A DNA stretch of 64,000 nucleotides from Pseudoxanthomonas sp. GM95 (GTDB lineage Bacteria; Pseudomonadota; Gammaproteobacteria; Xanthomonadales; Xanthomonadaceae), in NCBI RefSeq assembly GCF_900109775.1, contig NZ_FOAX01000002.1, positions 372,001-436,000 of the forward strand, read 5' to 3'. Numbering within the stretch: position 1 is the first letter of the stretch; each line of letters begins with the position of its first letter. Under the pieces are notes generated by a model that saw only the letters and a list, made by a program, of their open reading frames with translations, had not been told where the DNA came from and did not search any database. The position numbers and the translations under genes are program-made. Below are positions 1 through 8,676 of this stretch, piece by piece.

Positions 1-991
1 GGATTTCGATCCCTGCCTGCAGCAATGGTCCCCAGCTTGCCTTGGACGCCAGGCGCACGGAGCTCGAATCGATATGCGGGCCGGGCAGCATGACCCGGAT
101 CTTGACGCCGCGGGCCGCCGCATCACGCAGCGCCTTGGAAATCAGGTCATCAGGGACGAAGTAGGCCGCTGCCAGATCGATGCTCGTCGCTGCGGCTGCG
201 ATGGAAAGCAGGTACATGAGGTGCATGCTCTCGCTGCCGCCTGCAGGGGAGGCGAGGAACAGCTGTGCATCGGTATCGCCAGCCGGTGGGAGCTCTGGAT
301 AGAACTCAGGGTCATGCAGGACCCGGCCAGTGCTTTTGATCCAGTTGTCGTTGAACGCCGCCTGCACCTGGGCCACGACAGGGCCTTCGATCCGATAGTG
401 CGTATCCCGCCAGTGTTCGGGGTCCTGCGCGTTGCCCATCCACTGGTCGGCAACGCCGACGCCGCCGGTAAGGCCGATCTTCCCATCGACCACCAGCAGC
501 TTGCGGTGGGTGCGATTGTTGACCCGGTGCAGGTTGTACCAGGCCAGCGGACGGTAGCGATGCACTTCAACGCCGGCCTGTTCCATCTTCTGGATCAGCG
601 CGTTGTCCATCTTGAGGCTGCCACCCCAGTCGATTGTTGTACGGACTGCAACGCCGGCACGGGCACGCTCGCACAACACCTCGCTGAACGCACGTCCGAT
701 ATCGCCAGACCAGTAGATGTAGGTCTCGAACGTGATGGTCTGCCGGGCCGAGCGCATGGCGTCGAGCATCGCCGGGAAGATCTCCGCGCCATTGTTCAGC
801 ACCTCGATCTTGTTGCCCGGCAGGATGGTCGGCCCCAGAAGTGCAGACATCTGGCGCTTGAACATCGGGTCGGTGACGTTGTATTCGTGCGTAGGGATAT
901 GTTCGAGCTTCTTTTCGGGCGTGGCGAAATTCAGCGCGAACAGCACCGCGACCAGGGTCGCCACCACCGCGCCCGCAATGATCCAAAACAT
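1..991 (-). CDS. Phospholipase D-like / cardiolipin synthase-like protein, C-terminus cut by window edge
   Basis: The minus-strand reading frame opens with ATG at 991 and stays open to base 1, so about 330 N-terminal residues are present and the end is missing. It starts with a hydrophobic segment (about residues 2-22), as expected for an inner-membrane anchor. Near residue 160 there is an HKD motif (H-R-K-L-L-V-V-D followed by GKIGLTGG), the catalytic signature of the phospholipase D superfamily. Two HKD motifs are needed for activity and the second should lie beyond the window edge. Family members transfer phosphatidyl groups to make cardiolipin, so a membrane-phospholipid role is likely, but other PLD-type activities cannot be excluded. 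The neighbouring transglutaminase gene is divergent, about 200 bp away. Confidence 0.85.
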   Translation of the reverse strand, partial: MFWIIAGAVVATLVAVLFALNFATPEKKLEHIPTHEYNVTDPMFKRQMSALLGPTILPGNKIEVLNNGAEIFPAMLDAMRSARQTITFETYIYWSGDIGRAFSEVLCERARAGVAVRTTIDWGGSLKMDNALIQKMEQAGVEVHRYRPLAWYNLHRVNNRTHRKLLVVDGKIGLTGGVGVADQWMGNAQDPEHWRDTHYRIEGPVVAQVQAAFNDNWIKSTGRVLHDPEFYPELPPAGDTDAQLFLASPAGGSESMHLMYLLSIAAAATSIDLAAAYFVPDDLISKALRDAAARGVKIRVMLPGPHIDSSSVRLASKASWGPLLQAGIEI

Positions 992-1195
992 CGTGTAAGT
1001 GTCCCCAAGGTCGAGTCGCGGCATCCCGCCAGCGCGGAATTGTCAGCAAACGCGCTTCACGCAGGATGTGAAGGTCTGTCGGTGCAACGCAGCGCCGTTG
1101 CGCGGCCACGATCGGGCGGGCGTTTGGCCTGACAGGCCTATACATCTGCTGCACGAACCTGCACTCAGAATGCGCGCCCACGACAGGAGTGCCCC

Positions 1196-1996
1196 ATGAA
1201 GATGCTTGCCGGCTGCGAACTGCTCCTGGAGGCAGAAGCGCCAAGCCCGGTGGTCTCCATGCTTCGGCCCCGCGATGCGCAATGCGTGTGGCGGGTCGAC
1301 GGGCGTACCGGCTTCCAGTCGCGGCATGCCTTTGAAGAGTACTTGGATACCTTCGGCAACTTCTGCCAGCGCTTCTGGGTCCCCGAAGGCCAGATGCGGG
1401 TTTCCATCGAGGCCACCCTGGACGCCGATGACGCGCTTGCATTCGATGAGGCGGCTGGGCTTGTCACGCCGTTTGCGTTGCCCGCGCAGACGCTGCAGTT
1501 CACCCTGCCGAGCCGGTACTGCGCATCGGACCGTCCCGAGCTGCTCGCACTGGCGACGAAGATCGTCAACGGCTTTGCGCCCGGGTATGCGCAGGTGGAA
1601 GCGATCCGGGCCTGGATCCGGCAGAACATCGAGTATCGCTATGGCGTGAGCGACGCGCACAGCTGTGCGCGCGACACCATCGAGCAGCGGGTGGGGGTGT
1701 GCCGTGATTTTGCGCACGTCGGCATCGCGCTGTGTCGGGCACTGGATATCCCGGCGCGCATGGTGGTCGGCTGGTTGCATGGTCTCGAACCAATGGACCT
1801 GCATGCATGGTTCGAAGCCTACGTCGGCGATGCCTGGTACACCTTCGACGCGACCCAGCCCGAGCGTAGGGCAGGGCGCGCGGTGATCGGCTACGGACGC
1901 GATGCGGCCGATGTGGCATTCCTCATGAGCTATGGATCGCTCAAGACCCTATCGGTCAACGTCTGGACCCGGGCCGAGCAGGCGCAGTTCGCCTAG
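1196..1996 (+). CDS. Transglutaminase-like cysteine protease/amidase family protein
   Basis: A 266-residue protein with the transglutaminase-like core. The Cys-His-Asp triad can be read directly: Cys in GVCRDFAH (about residue 167), His in DLHAWFEAYV (about residue 203) and Asp in TFDATQP (about residue 220). The N-terminal half matches the beta-rich region found in the bacterial transglutaminase-like proteins of COG1305. No signal peptide is visible, so a cytoplasmic location is likely. ATG at 1196 is the natural start. The gene ends three bases before the zinc-metallopeptidase gene at 2000, so the two are almost certainly one transcription unit. In other bacteria this pair belongs to a conserved neighbourhood with an ATP-grasp-like protein and an alpha-E protein, thought to act in peptide ligation and removal; those partners are absent here. 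The substrate is unknown. Confidence 0.85.
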   Translation: MKMLAGCELLLEAEAPSPVVSMLRPRDAQCVWRVDGRTGFQSRHAFEEYLDTFGNFCQRFWVPEGQMRVSIEATLDADDALAFDEAAGLVTPFALPAQTLQFTLPSRYCASDRPELLALATKIVNGFAPGYAQVEAIRAWIRQNIEYRYGVSDAHSCARDTIEQRVGVCRDFAHVGIALCRALDIPARMVVGWLHGLEPMDLHAWFEAYVGDAWYTFDATQPERRAGRAVIGYGRDAADVAFLMSYGSLKTLSVNVWTRAEQAQFA

Positions 1997-1999
1997 ATC

Positions 2000-3106
2000 A
2001 TGAAGCTCTTCACCTGTGACGTGTGCAGCCACGTCGTCTACTTCGAGAATTCCCAGTGCCTGCGGTGCGGCGCGCGCCTGGCCTTCGATCCCAAGCAGGC
2101 TGCCATGGTCGCGGTCGCCGCTGAAGGCGCGCTGTGGGTACACGTGGCTGACCAGAACAGGCGCTGGAGGTTGTGTTCCAACGCGACCTATGGCGCGTGC
2201 AACTGGCTGATCGACAGCGCCGATGACGCCGCATTCTGCAGGGCCTGCCGGCACAACAGGACGATCCCGGACCTCAGCTGCGAGAAGAGAATCGAGGCCT
2301 GGCGGCGCATCGAGGTCGCCAAGCGCCGCCTGTACTACACGATCTTGCGCCTGCATCTGCCCGCACCCGCGCCGGGCGAGGGCGATCACGAGCCGCTGGT
2401 GTTCAACTTCCTGGCCGATCAGCCCGCCATGCCGCAGGTCATGACGGGTCATCAGAATGGACTGATCACCATCTCGCTGAGCGAGGCAGATGATGCCGAG
2501 CGTGAGAAGTCGCGGGTCCGCCTGGGCGAGCTGTACCGGACGTTGCTTGGACACTTCCGGCACGAGGTCGGCCATTACTACTGGGACAGGCTCGTTCGGG
2601 ACGCGGGCTCAGACGAGCGCCACAGGTTCAGGGCGTTGTTCGGGGACGAGCGGCGCGACTACGCCAGGTCCCTGGCGGACTACTACAACTTCGGTGCGCC
2701 GGACGACTGGCAGGAGCGCTTTGTCAGCCCCTATGCCACCGTGCACCCATGGGAGGACTGGGCCGAGACATGGGCGCACTATTTCCATATCGTCGATACC
2801 TTGGAGATGGCGGGCGCCTTCGGCATCCGGGTGCAACCGGATGTGCCAGATGCCCAGTTCATGGGATCTCGAATTGATTTCGATCCCCACGGCGTGCGCG
2901 ATTTCCAGAAGATCATCGATGCCTGGCTTCCCCTGACCTATGCGGTCAACAGCCTCAATCGCGCGATGGGCCAGAACGACCTTTATCCCTTCGTGATCAA
3001 CATCTCGCTCAAGTCCAAGCTCGCGTATATCCATCAGCTCGTCATGGACAATGCAGCGCGCACGCGCTCGGCCGATGCCACAGGTGTAGCCGAATCCGGC
3101 GTTTGA
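2000..3106 (+). CDS. Putative zinc-binding metallopeptidase with N-terminal zinc ribbon (COG4307-like)
   Basis: A 368-residue protein. The first 25 residues carry a C-x2-C...C-x2-C pattern (CDVC and CLRC), and a further CxxC lies near residue 80 (AFCRACRH), together suggesting a zinc ribbon. The catalytic zinc motif HEVGHYYW (HExxH) lies around residue 188, and a downstream region rich in His, Trp and Glu (HPWEDWAETWAHYF, about residue 250) probably supplies the third ligand. This matches the 'putative zinc-binding metallopeptidase' family often encoded next to transglutaminase-like proteins. It starts three bases after the preceding transglutaminase gene, implying translational coupling. The substrate is not known. 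No export signal is seen. Confidence 0.85.
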   Translation: MKLFTCDVCSHVVYFENSQCLRCGARLAFDPKQAAMVAVAAEGALWVHVADQNRRWRLCSNATYGACNWLIDSADDAAFCRACRHNRTIPDLSCEKRIEAWRRIEVAKRRLYYTILRLHLPAPAPGEGDHEPLVFNFLADQPAMPQVMTGHQNGLITISLSEADDAEREKSRVRLGELYRTLLGHFRHEVGHYYWDRLVRDAGSDERHRFRALFGDERRDYARSLADYYNFGAPDDWQERFVSPYATVHPWEDWAETWAHYFHIVDTLEMAGAFGIRVQPDVPDAQFMGSRIDFDPHGVRDFQKIIDAWLPLTYAVNSLNRAMGQNDLYPFVINISLKSKLAYIHQLVMDNAARTRSADATGVAESGV

Positions 3107-3202
3107 CCGGCCATTGACACGGCAAAACCGGCGACGCGGCTTTCACCCGCGCTGGAGGAATGTCCGGACTGGGCAGGGTCGAGTGCATGGCGGGTGAGCG
3201 TG

Positions 3203-3436
3203 ATGGAACATAGCTTGGTGATCCGCGAAGAGTTCGAAGAGCTCCAGGGGCGGCTGGAGGCACACCGCGCCGCCCTACGAGGCCTGCTGAGGCACCTGGA
3301 TGAAGGAGCACGCGAGGCCGTGCGGAAAGAGTTGGCCATCCGCGCCATCGTCGATGGTGAGCCCTCCGCCACCGAGGCCGGCATGCAGGCAGAGGCCGCT
3401 GATCTCGTAACGATGCTGGGCTTCACGCCGAATTGA
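3203..3436 (+). CDS. Small conserved-type hypothetical protein
   Basis: A 77-residue acidic, helix-prone protein (EEFEELQGRLEAHRAALRGLL) with no recognisable domain. ATG at 3203 is chosen because a GGGTGAG sequence lies upstream; GTG codons at 3194 and 3200 are alternatives. It lies between the metallopeptidase gene and the convergent PaoC-like gene, with about 100 bp on each side. The coiled-coil-like character suggests a small helical cytoplasmic protein. Function not recognised. Confidence 0.5.
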   Translation: MEHSLVIREEFEELQGRLEAHRAALRGLLRHLDEGAREAVRKELAIRAIVDGEPSATEAGMQAEAADLVTMLGFTPN

Positions 3437-3539
3437 ACTGCGTGACACAGGGCGCGCGAAGGCCGGACGCCGTGCGCGCCAGGGGCCTCGCTTCAGCCGA
3501 CCTGCATTGGCGCTGGGCGGCCGATTTCCTTTTGAAACT

Positions 3540-5828
3540 TCAGAGCAGCTTGTCCAGCGTGATCGGCAGGCTGCGGATGCGTTTGCCGGTGGCGTTGTAG
3601 ATGGCGTTGGCCACCGCAGCGGCAACGCCGGTAATGCCGATCTCGCCGATGCCGTGTGCGCCAAGCGGCGTGTGGGGATCGGGGATGTCCGTCCACATCA
3701 CCTCGATGTTGGGCACATCCAGGTGGACCGGGACGTGGTACTCGGACAGGCTGCGATTCATGATTCGCCCACTACGCGGATCGAACTCGGTCTGTTCGGT
3801 GAGCGCCAGTCCGATGCCCATGATGATCCCGCCGCGGAACTGGCTGGTCGCCGTCTGCGGATTGAGGATGCGCCCGGTGTCGAATGAGCCAAGGAAACGG
3901 CTGACCCTTACTTCGCCGGTGATGGCATTGACGCGGACCTCGCAGAACTGGGCGCCATAGGAATGCATGGAGTATCTCATCAGCTCCATTGGCGCCGGCG
4001 CGTCTGCCTTGGCTTCCAGGTGGTCGACACCCAGTTGTCGCAGCAGCGTGGGGTAGGGCACGTGCACGCTGGCATCGTCGCTGCGGCCAAGGCCGCCGTC
4101 GCGCGGAACGAGTGCGTCGGCCTTGCAGCCATGCAGCCCCGAGTCCCTGGGCAGCTGTTTCAGCAGGTCCTTCAGCAGCTGGCTGACCGCTGCCTCGACT
4201 GCAGCAAGCGTGCCCGCGGTCTGGGACGAGCCACCGGCCATCGCACCTGCAGGCAGGGCACTGTCGCCGTATTCGAATGACACGCGATCCAGCGGCAGTC
4301 CAAGCCGGTCGGCCAGATGCTGGGCCTGGACGGTCGCGGTGCCCATCCCCATTTCGTGGCCTGCGGTTGACGCGTGCGCCGTGCCGTCGGCCGCGAGGCG
4401 AACGCGTGCGGCAGAGCCTGGCATCCGGTAGTAGGGATAGGTCGCCGTGGCCACCCCCATCCCGATCAGCCATTCGCCCTCGCGCCTGGTGCCAGGCGCG
4501 GCGCGCTGCTCCCAGCCAAAGGCCTTGGCGCCGTCCGCGTAGGCCTTGATCAGATGGCGCGAGGAGAACTCCGCGCCGCTGGCAGGATCCTTGTCAGGCT
4601 CGATGCGACGACGCAGTTCGATTGGATCAAGTTGGAGCTGTTCGGCCAGTTCGTCCAGCGCAGACTCCAGCGCGAAGGTCCCGACCGACTCACCGGGAGC
4701 GCGCATGAAGGTGTTGGCCAGCATGTCCATTTCAGCGACCTGCTGTTCCAGGCGCATGGTGTCTGCGGCATAGAGATGGCGGGCGGGAAAGGTGAACTGT
4801 TCGGGCACGCTGTTATGCGCGGTCATGGCCACCACGCCGGAGTGGATCAATGCGGCGAGGGTCCCGTCGGGATTGGCGGCCAGTGCCACGCGCTGTTCGG
4901 TCAGGGTACGCCCGCCGATCAGGCGGTAGACGCTCTCGCGGCTGAGCGAGAGCCTCACGGGTCGTCCGGCGAGCTTGGCCGCCGCCGCGGCCAGCATCTG
5001 GTGGGTCCACAGCCCCTTGCCGCCGAAGCCACCGCCGACGAACGGAGACAGCACACGCACCTGCTCGGGCTTCAGGTCGAAGACCTGTGCGAGCGTGGAG
5101 ACCGTCCCATTGAGCATCTGCGTGGCGTCGTGGACGACCAGGTTGTCGTCCTGCCACTGCACCGTCACCGCATGCAGTTCGATGGCGTTGTGATTGTGGC
5201 GAGGGGTCGTGTAGATCTGATCCACCCTGACCGAAGCCTTGGCCAGCGCGGACTCGGCGTCTCCAATCTCCAGCAATGGCGATTCGCCCAGGACCGACTC
5301 CGGCTGGTGCGCATGTTCCTTGGCGCGCTGGAAATCGGTGATCGCCGGTTCGAGTGCATAGGACACATCAACCAGGGTGGCGGCGTAATTGGCCTGCTCG
5401 GCAGTGGCTGCCAGGACGACTGCGACCGCCTCACCGTTCCAGTGGATCTGTTCGTCCTGCATGACCGGCAGGGCTGCGCCTGCCACGCCGCTGCCCTGTC
5501 CGAAGGCCTGTGGCGTCTTCAGCCGGGGCGCGTTGCGGTACGTCATGACCAACGCGACGCCCGCGGCCGCCTCGGCCCGGGAGACGTCCAGGTGAGCGAT
5601 CCGGCCGCGGGCGATCGTGCTGTGGGCCAGCGCGGCATACAACATGCCGTCCAGGGACACTTCACCGGCAAAGCGGGCCTTGCCCTGGACCTTGAGCGGG
5701 CCATCGATGCGCGGTGTCGCCACGCCAATATTGGGTCGCGGGCCTTCCAGCTGTTCCGGCCGCGTGCCCGGGAGCAACGCCTCGGGAACGTGCCGCAGCA
5801 CGGTCTTCATCATCTCCTGCAAGGTCAC
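3540..5828 (-). CDS. Molybdopterin-binding subunit of xanthine dehydrogenase-family (PaoC-like) oxidase, copy 1
   Basis: A 762-residue large subunit of a molybdenum hydroxylase. Visible hallmarks are the N-terminal PRIDGPLKVQGKARFAGE region, the glycine-rich FVGGGFGGKGLW motif that contacts the molybdopterin cofactor, FMRAPGESVGTFALESALDEL, and the C-terminal GAHGIGEIGITG, which holds the catalytic Glu of the family. Length and order match PaoC (YagR) of E. coli, the aromatic-aldehyde oxidase subunit. It is the third gene of a minus-strand operon with the FAD and 2Fe-2S subunits; the start overlaps the end of the FAD-subunit gene by four bases. The substrate cannot be read from the sequence; aldehydes or N-heterocycles are possible. 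Unlike copy 2, its small subunit has no Tat signal. Confidence 0.88.
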   Translation of the reverse strand: MTLQEMMKTVLRHVPEALLPGTRPEQLEGPRPNIGVATPRIDGPLKVQGKARFAGEVSLDGMLYAALAHSTIARGRIAHLDVSRAEAAAGVALVMTYRNAPRLKTPQAFGQGSGVAGAALPVMQDEQIHWNGEAVAVVLAATAEQANYAATLVDVSYALEPAITDFQRAKEHAHQPESVLGESPLLEIGDAESALAKASVRVDQIYTTPRHNHNAIELHAVTVQWQDDNLVVHDATQMLNGTVSTLAQVFDLKPEQVRVLSPFVGGGFGGKGLWTHQMLAAAAAKLAGRPVRLSLSRESVYRLIGGRTLTEQRVALAANPDGTLAALIHSGVVAMTAHNSVPEQFTFPARHLYAADTMRLEQQVAEMDMLANTFMRAPGESVGTFALESALDELAEQLQLDPIELRRRIEPDKDPASGAEFSSRHLIKAYADGAKAFGWEQRAAPGTRREGEWLIGMGVATATYPYYRMPGSAARVRLAADGTAHASTAGHEMGMGTATVQAQHLADRLGLPLDRVSFEYGDSALPAGAMAGGSSQTAGTLAAVEAAVSQLLKDLLKQLPRDSGLHGCKADALVPRDGGLGRSDDASVHVPYPTLLRQLGVDHLEAKADAPAPMELMRYSMHSYGAQFCEVRVNAITGEVRVSRFLGSFDTGRILNPQTATSQFRGGIIMGIGLALTEQTEFDPRSGRIMNRSLSEYHVPVHLDVPNIEVMWTDIPDPHTPLGAHGIGEIGITGVAAAVANAIYNATGKRIRSLPITLDKLL

Positions 5829-6811
5829 AGCGCACCTCCGGCCAGTTCGGCGAGCACGGCGGCGGTGGTTCGCTGCAGCAGCGGCAATTTGAATGCGTTG
5901 TCGGAGAGCGGGACCGCGGCCTGCAGTTCAAGTTCGATAGCTTGGGCAATGGCATCGGTGGTCAATGGCTTGCCCAGCAGTTCGGCTTCAAGCCTGGTTG
6001 CCCGCCAAGGCTTGTGCGCCACGCCGCCCCATGCCACGCGCACGTGGTTGATCGTGCCATCGGTCGACAGGCCAACCACGGCAGCCACCGAAACCAGGGC
6101 GAAGGCATAGCTGGCGCGATCGCGGACCTTGCGATAGCTCGAACGCGTGTGCCCGGGCGCGGCTGGAATGGAAACAGCGGTGATCAGCTCACCCTCACGC
6201 AGCACCGTGTCCCGCTCGGGATGTTCGCCTGGCAGGCGATGGAACTCCACAAGCGGAACTGCACGGTCTCCGTCTTCGCTGCACAGATGAACCGTGGCAT
6301 CCAGCGCGGCCAGCGCCACGCACATGTCCGATGGATGGGTCGCGACACAGTCTGCAGATGCGCCGAGGATGGCATGCATGCGGTTGAAACCGCCGGCTGC
6401 ATCACAGCCCGAACCGGGGACACGCTTGTTGCAGGCGGCTGCCTGATCGTAAAAATATGCGCAACGCGTGCGCTGCATGAGGTTGCCGGCCACCGTGGCC
6501 ATGTTGCGGATCTGCGCCGATGCGCCCGCCAGGATCGCGCGGGAGAGCAGCGGGAATTCCCGGCGGATTTCCAGGTTCGCTGCCACCGCGGTATTCCGGG
6601 TGGCGCCATCGATCCGCAGGCCGCCTTCGCTGGTGCGGGAAATCTCGTGGGGGAGCGCGGTGATGTCGACCAACACGTCCGGCTGCTCGATGCCTTCTCG
6701 CATCAGGTCGACCAGATTGGTGCCGCCGCCAAGGTAGCGTGCGTTGGCGTGCGCCGCTTGTTTTACGGCTTGGTCTGCTGCGTCAGCTCGATGGTAGGCA
6801 AAGGGCTTCAT
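5825..6811 (-). CDS. FAD-binding subunit of molybdenum hydroxylase (PaoB-like), copy 1
   Basis: A 328-residue protein of the CO dehydrogenase flavoprotein-like family. The FAD-binding segment RYLGGGTNLVDLM (about residues 26-38) and ATVAGNLMQRTRC (about residues 108-120) are clear. The cysteines in RTRCAYFYDQAAACNKRVPGSGCD resemble the extra 4Fe-4S-binding loop known in E. coli PaoB, so an electron relay of 2Fe-2S clusters, FAD and a 4Fe-4S cluster to molybdopterin is plausible. It overlaps both flanking genes by four bases, so the three subunits should be made in balanced amounts. Closely related in layout to the gene at 17820. Confidence 0.88.
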   Translation of the reverse strand: MKPFAYHRADAADQAVKQAAHANARYLGGGTNLVDLMREGIEQPDVLVDITALPHEISRTSEGGLRIDGATRNTAVAANLEIRREFPLLSRAILAGASAQIRNMATVAGNLMQRTRCAYFYDQAAACNKRVPGSGCDAAGGFNRMHAILGASADCVATHPSDMCVALAALDATVHLCSEDGDRAVPLVEFHRLPGEHPERDTVLREGELITAVSIPAAPGHTRSSYRKVRDRASYAFALVSVAAVVGLSTDGTINHVRVAWGGVAHKPWRATRLEAELLGKPLTTDAIAQAIELELQAAVPLSDNAFKLPLLQRTTAAVLAELAGGAL

Positions 6812-7332
6812 GCGGCCTCCTGCTTGGCGGCCTGTGGCGCGTCCAACGCATCGGCAATCGCATCGACGATGCCGTTATAGGCGCCGCACCTGCACAGGTT
6901 GCCACTCATGCGTTCGCGCAGTTCGTCATGGCTCAAGACCAGATGCTCGCTCGCGAGGTCTGCGGTCACATGGCTGGGTACGCCGCGCTGGAATTCCTCT
7001 TGCATGCCCAGGGCGGAACACAGCTGGCCAGGCGTGCAGTAGCCGCACTGGAATCCGTCGTGGGCAATGAACGCCTTCTGCATCGGATGCAGCTGGCTGC
7101 CCTGTGCCAGTCCTTCCACCGTGGTGATCTCGCGCCCCTGGTACTGCACGGCAAGCGCGAGGCAGCTGTTGATGCGTTCACCGTCGACCAGCACCGTGCA
7201 GGCGCCGCAGGCGCCCTGGTCGCAGCCTTTCTTCGTGCCGGTAAGTCGCAGGTGTTCCCTGAGCAGGTCGAGCAGGGAAGTGCGCACATCCACTTCGGCG
7301 CTGACAGGTGCGCCGTTGATCAGGAAGTCCAT
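6808..7332 (-). CDS. 2Fe-2S subunit of molybdenum hydroxylase (PaoA-like) without Tat signal, copy 1
   Basis: A 174-residue iron-sulfur subunit. The plant-ferredoxin-type cluster ligands are seen in CDQGACGACTVLVDGERINSC, and the second, all-helical cluster in [10 protein letters not shown] and CRCGAY. ATG at 7332 is preferred because AGCGGAG precedes it; the upstream ATG at 7362 lacks a ribosome-binding site. With either start there is no twin-arginine motif or hydrophobic leader, unlike the homologue at 17173, so this enzyme should stay in the cytoplasm. It heads the operon 2Fe-2S, FAD, Mo subunit. No maturation protein (XdhC/PaoD type) is encoded nearby. Confidence 0.88.
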   Translation of the reverse strand: MDFLINGAPVSAEVDVRTSLLDLLREHLRLTGTKKGCDQGACGACTVLVDGERINSCLALAVQYQGREITTVEGLAQGSQLHPMQKAFIAHDGFQCGYCTPGQLCSALGMQEEFQRGVPSHVTADLASEHLVLSHDELRERMSGNLCRCGAYNGIVDAIADALDAPQAAKQEAA

Positions 7333-7648
7333 TGCGATCGCTCCGCTGGCGGTAAGGGGCATGCCCGAGCTGGCGGTTTCGGTTATGTCAGGTCCAATGT
7401 TGCCGGACTGTCATCGAGGTGCGAATACGCCCTGCACTTTCCCCAATAGGTGCAGGTGATGGTGGTGTGCTTCGGCCAGTATTGTCCCGTGGTTGGGCCA
7501 AGCCCGGACATTCTCGTTCGACCTGCACAGACCAGGGCTGGCCGTCCTAACGGTGTAACCATTCCGTGTACGCGCTGGGACTTCGACTTGACCTGCTGGT
7601 TGCGCATACAGAGTGACCATGGCGCTCCAACGAGAAAAGGGCCATTCG

Positions 7649-8596
7649 ATGTCCAGGCAACCCGACCAGCAAAGTGACACCGCGGCCGACTCGCAAAAGG
7701 CGAGCGGTCACCAGGCACACCTTCCAGATCCGAGAACCCAATACCCCAGGCCTCCGTTCAAGCACCAGCAGCAGGATTGGCCGGGCCTGGCATCACGGAT
7801 GGATCCACGTCCTGATCATGGTGAGACCAGCTATGTGGGGTCAGGGCGCCTGGCAGGGCGCAAGGCACTGATCACGGGGGGCGACTCGGGGATGGGACGG
7901 GCTGCGGCGATCGCCTTTGCCCGGGAAGGCGCTGATGTCGCCATTGGGCACCTTCCGCAGGAACAGGAGGATGCCGACGAGGTGCTTGCGTTGATTGCGC
8001 AGGCCGGCCGCAAGGGCGTGGCGCTCCCCGGTGATATCCGTACCGAGGCGTTCTGCCGGCAGCTGGTCGCCGATGCAGTCGAGCAGCTGGGTGGTCTGGA
8101 CATCCTGGTCAACAACGCGGCGTTCCAGCACACCGTGCCGCAGATCGAGGACCTGACGTCCGAGCAGTTCGACCAGACCTTCAAAACCAATGTCTACGCG
8201 CCGTTCTGGATCACCAAGGCCGCGCTGGCCCATCTGCCCGCCGGTTCGGCCATCATCAACACCGCTTCGATCCAGGCCTATCACTCATCGCAGTGCCTGC
8301 TGGACTATGCGCAGACCAAGGCGAGCAACGTGGCCTTCACCCATGCCCTGGCCAAGCAACTGGCCGAGCGCGGCATCCGCGTCAATGCCGTGGCGCCAGG
8401 GCCGATCTGGACGCCGCTCCAGCCCGCAGGTGGGCAGCCGCCGGAGGCGCTCCCACAGTTCGGTGCGCAGACGCCGCTGGGTCGCCCGGGGCAGCCCGCC
8501 GAGCTGGCCGGTGTCTATGTGAACCTGGCCACCAGTGATTCGGCGTTCACCACCGGCGAGGTGTATGGCGTGGCCGGCGGCAGCGGTCGCAGCTGA
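7649..8596 (+). CDS. Short-chain dehydrogenase/reductase, stress-type (YdaD/YghA-like)
   Basis: A 315-residue SDR oxidoreductase. An N-terminal extension of about 65 residues (ending PRPDHGETSYVGSGRLAGRK) precedes the Rossmann fold, as in the Bacillus YdaD/YhdF and E. coli YghA group. The cofactor motif GGDSGMGRAAAIAFAREGAD (about residue 70), NNAAFQH and the catalytic Tyr/Lys in DYAQTKASN are all present. ATG at 7649 follows an AAAAGGG ribosome-binding sequence; the upstream GTG at 7613 is less likely. It is divergent from the PaoABC-like operon across about 320 bp. The natural substrate is not known; relatives are linked to general stress. Confidence 0.85.
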   Translation: MSRQPDQQSDTAADSQKASGHQAHLPDPRTQYPRPPFKHQQQDWPGLASRMDPRPDHGETSYVGSGRLAGRKALITGGDSGMGRAAAIAFAREGADVAIGHLPQEQEDADEVLALIAQAGRKGVALPGDIRTEAFCRQLVADAVEQLGGLDILVNNAAFQHTVPQIEDLTSEQFDQTFKTNVYAPFWITKAALAHLPAGSAIINTASIQAYHSSQCLLDYAQTKASNVAFTHALAKQLAERGIRVNAVAPGPIWTPLQPAGGQPPEALPQFGAQTPLGRPGQPAELAGVYVNLATSDSAFTTGEVYGVAGGSGRS

Positions 8597-8612
8597 AGAT
8601 CAGGCCATCGCC

Positions 8613-8629
8613 GTAAGTTGCCTGTAAGT
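8613..8629 (+). promoter_or_regulatory. Direct repeat GTAAGT-N5-GTAAGT, candidate OmpR-family response regulator box
   Basis: Two perfect GTAAGT hexamers are separated by five bases, giving an 11-bp period. That is the spacing at which OmpR/PhoB-type response regulators bind as head-to-tail dimers. The repeat lies about 50 bp upstream of mipA and ahead of the encoded response regulator, so autoregulation of the mipA-regulator-kinase unit is a reasonable inference. Confidence 0.5.
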
Positions 8630-8676
8630 CCGAGAGGAAAAGACTGACGTCCCGTTCGCTGACTCCCCCTGACGTC

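Noticed and set aside
4374..6110. A 578-codon plus-strand frame opposite the first paoC/paoB genes
   Set aside because: Antisense to clear subunit genes and without any motif.
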